A stretch of 64,000 nucleotides of DNA from Ancylobacter mangrovi (GTDB lineage Bacteria; Pseudomonadota; Alphaproteobacteria; Rhizobiales; Xanthobacteraceae): NCBI RefSeq assembly GCF_024752355.1, contig NZ_JANTHZ010000003.1, positions 124,001 to 188,000 of the forward strand, in the 5' to 3' direction. Shown one piece after another: positions 62,842 through 64,000 of the stretch (its first letter is position 1; every line of letters begins with the position of its first letter). The notes beneath the pieces are model-generated. The model was not told where the DNA came from, made no database searches, and saw only the letters and a program-made list of their open reading frames with translations. A program made the position numbers and the translations under genes.

Positions 62842-64000
62842 CTATTCCGCCGCGTGCCGGCCGGCGGTGCCGAAGCCGAGCGGGGCGGGGAGGACGTCGC
62901 CGGCGTCCCCGGCCCGGTCTTCGGTCCCGTCCTCGGCCGGTGCGGCCGAAGCCTCCGCCGCCGCGTCTCCAGACGCGCGTTCCCTGTTTCCGCCCGCTGC
63001 CTCGGATGCGGGGCGGTCGAATTCGAGCTGCTCGATGCGCGCGCCGCGCCGCGCCACCTTGTCGGCGGAGATCACGGCCTGGGCGACGTCCTCGCCGGCC
63101 TGGGCGAAGTGCTTCTCCAGATTGCCGATCCGCTCGCGCAGCCGCGTCACGTCGGCGACCAGCCGGCCGCACTCGGTGCGGATCAGGTCGGCCTGCTCGC
63201 GCATGCGCGCGTCGCGGCAGATCGCCTGCACCACCTGCACCGCCAGCATCAGCAGCGAGGGCGAGACCAGGATGACGCGGGCGCGGAACGCCTGCTGGAT
63301 CACCTCGTCGAAATGCTCGTTGAGCTCGGCATAGACCGACTCGGAGGGCACGAACATGAGTGCGAGGTCCTGCGTCTCGCCGCCGACGAGGTAGCGCTCG
63401 GCGATGTCGCGCACATGCTTGCCGACATCCTGCTTCAGGCGGGTCTCGGCCTGCTTGCGCGTCTCCGCGCTCTCCGCCTCGCGGAAGGCGGTGACGGCCT
63501 CCAGCGGGAACTTGGAATCGATCAGCAGCGGGCGCTTGTCGCCCGGCAGGAACACCGCGCAATCGGCGCGCCGGCCGCTGGCGAGCGTGTGCTGGAAGGC
63601 GAAGCTGTCCTTCGGCAGGCCGTCGGCGATGATCGCCTGCAGGCGGCCCTCGCCGAAGGCGCCGCGCGCCTGCTTGTTCGACAGTGTCTGGCGCAGGCTC
63701 ATCACCTGGCCGGAGAGTTCGCCCAGGCTCTGGCGGGCCTGGTCGACGAGGGCGAGCCGCTCGTTGAGCCGGGCGAGGTTCTCGTGCGTGGTCTCGCTGG
63801 CGCGGGCGAGGCTCTCGCCCATGCGGTGCGAGGAGACGTCGAGCCGCTCGGCCACGGCGCGGGCGAGCTCGCCCTGGCGCTGGGCGAGATATTCGGTCAT
63901 CGAGCGCACCCGCCCGCTGGTCTCGGCCTGGCTGCGGGCGAGATCGAGCAGGCGCTCCTCCAGCTCGCCGGCGCGGCGGGCCTGCTCGTCCGCCTCCAGC
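62842..64000 (-). CDS. rmuC: DNA recombination protein RmuC (N-terminus beyond window)
   Basis: The frame is open to the window edge, so the N-terminal anchor and part of the coiled coil are missing. Visible: a long helical coiled coil (LEADEQARRAGELEERLLD...TEYLAQRQGELARAV), then the nuclease-like RmuC domain RGAFGEGRLQAIIADGLPKDSFAFQ, ADCAVFLPGDKRPLLIDSKFPLEAV, ALMFVPSESVYAEL and RVILVSPSLLMLAVQVVQAI. RmuC limits DNA inversions between repeats in E. coli and has a restriction-endonuclease-like fold. The C-terminal tail is Ala/Glu-rich. The KTSC frame lies just downstream. Confidence 0.93.
   Translation of the reverse strand, partial: LEADEQARRAGELEERLLDLARSQAETSGRVRSMTEYLAQRQGELARAVAERLDVSSHRMGESLARASETTHENLARLNERLALVDQARQSLGELSGQVMSLRQTLSNKQARGAFGEGRLQAIIADGLPKDSFAFQHTLASGRRADCAVFLPGDKRPLLIDSKFPLEAVTAFREAESAETRKQAETRLKQDVGKHVRDIAERYLVGGETQDLALMFVPSESVYAELNEHFDEVIQQAFRARVILVSPSLLMLAVQVVQAICRDARMREQADLIRTECGRLVADVTRLRERIGNLEKHFAQAGEDVAQAVISADKVARRGARIEQLEFDRPASEAAGGNRERASGDAAAEASAAPAEDGTEDRAGDAGDVLPAPLGFGTAGRHAAE

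Overview
The window is a G+C-rich (roughly two-thirds G+C), gene-dense chromosomal segment of an alphaproteobacterium, almost certainly of the order Hyphomicrobiales (Rhizobiales) and possibly Xanthobacteraceae. This placement is inferred from GcrA with clustered GANTC sites, a perfect TTAA-N7-TTAA CtrA-type site, the PhyR/NepR/EcfG general stress response, a SAM-II riboswitch, and ccoNOQP-ccoGHIS with a FixK/FNR box. No tRNA, rRNA, CRISPR array, insertion sequence or prophage was seen. The genus cannot be fixed from the sequence.

Layout: 1-5.4 kb carries a cut-off hrpB helicase, an omega-amino-acid:pyruvate aminotransferase, a membrane TPR protein with an N-terminal regulator-like domain, and an FAD oxidoreductase. 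5.5-9.5 kb is hisS-hisZ-hisG; hisS contains a low-G+C internal segment. 9.5-13.0 kb holds cysG, an RcnB-like periplasmic protein, msrA and a small membrane protein. 13.4-23.1 kb is a complete cbb3 oxidase locus (ccoNOQP, ccoGHIS) that ends in an MFS gene. That MFS protein carries the MxxxM/HxxxM copper motifs of CcoA, so enzyme, assembly factors, copper exporter and probable copper importer are together. 23.4-27.6 kb is a three-domain MFS-acyltransferase-acyl-ligase fusion with its own TetR regulator and a candidate operator.

27.6-32.6 kb is a conserved ybaB-dnaX-ffs block bracketed by two AT-rich, apparently acquired single genes. One encodes a membrane-anchored coiled-coil protein; the other an HNH-like/glycine-rich/DUF6941-like protein, which is the best candidate here for an undescribed system. 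32.6-44.8 kb is mostly housekeeping: proline iminopeptidase, a fosmidomycin-resistance-type MFS, alcohol dehydrogenase, HIT and NudC, dCTP deaminase, SAM-II-controlled metZ, apaG, trkH, argE, and a MarR-DUF1398 pair behind a perfect 17-bp inverted repeat. 44.8-55.8 kb carries hslO, argD-argF, gcrA, a YgjP-like metallopeptidase, a class A PBP with a CtrA-type site, and glnD.

55.9-61.4 kb is the general stress response locus: phyR and an HWE kinase on the minus strand, nepR-ecfG divergent, plus PRC-barrel and DUF1328 stress-type genes. Four perfect GGAAC-N16-CGTT promoters and one near match lie here, so core regulators and local targets form one self-regulating unit. 61.5-64 kb holds a LysR regulator with a palindromic site, a small KTSC-domain frame lacking a normal start codon, and a cut-off rmuC.
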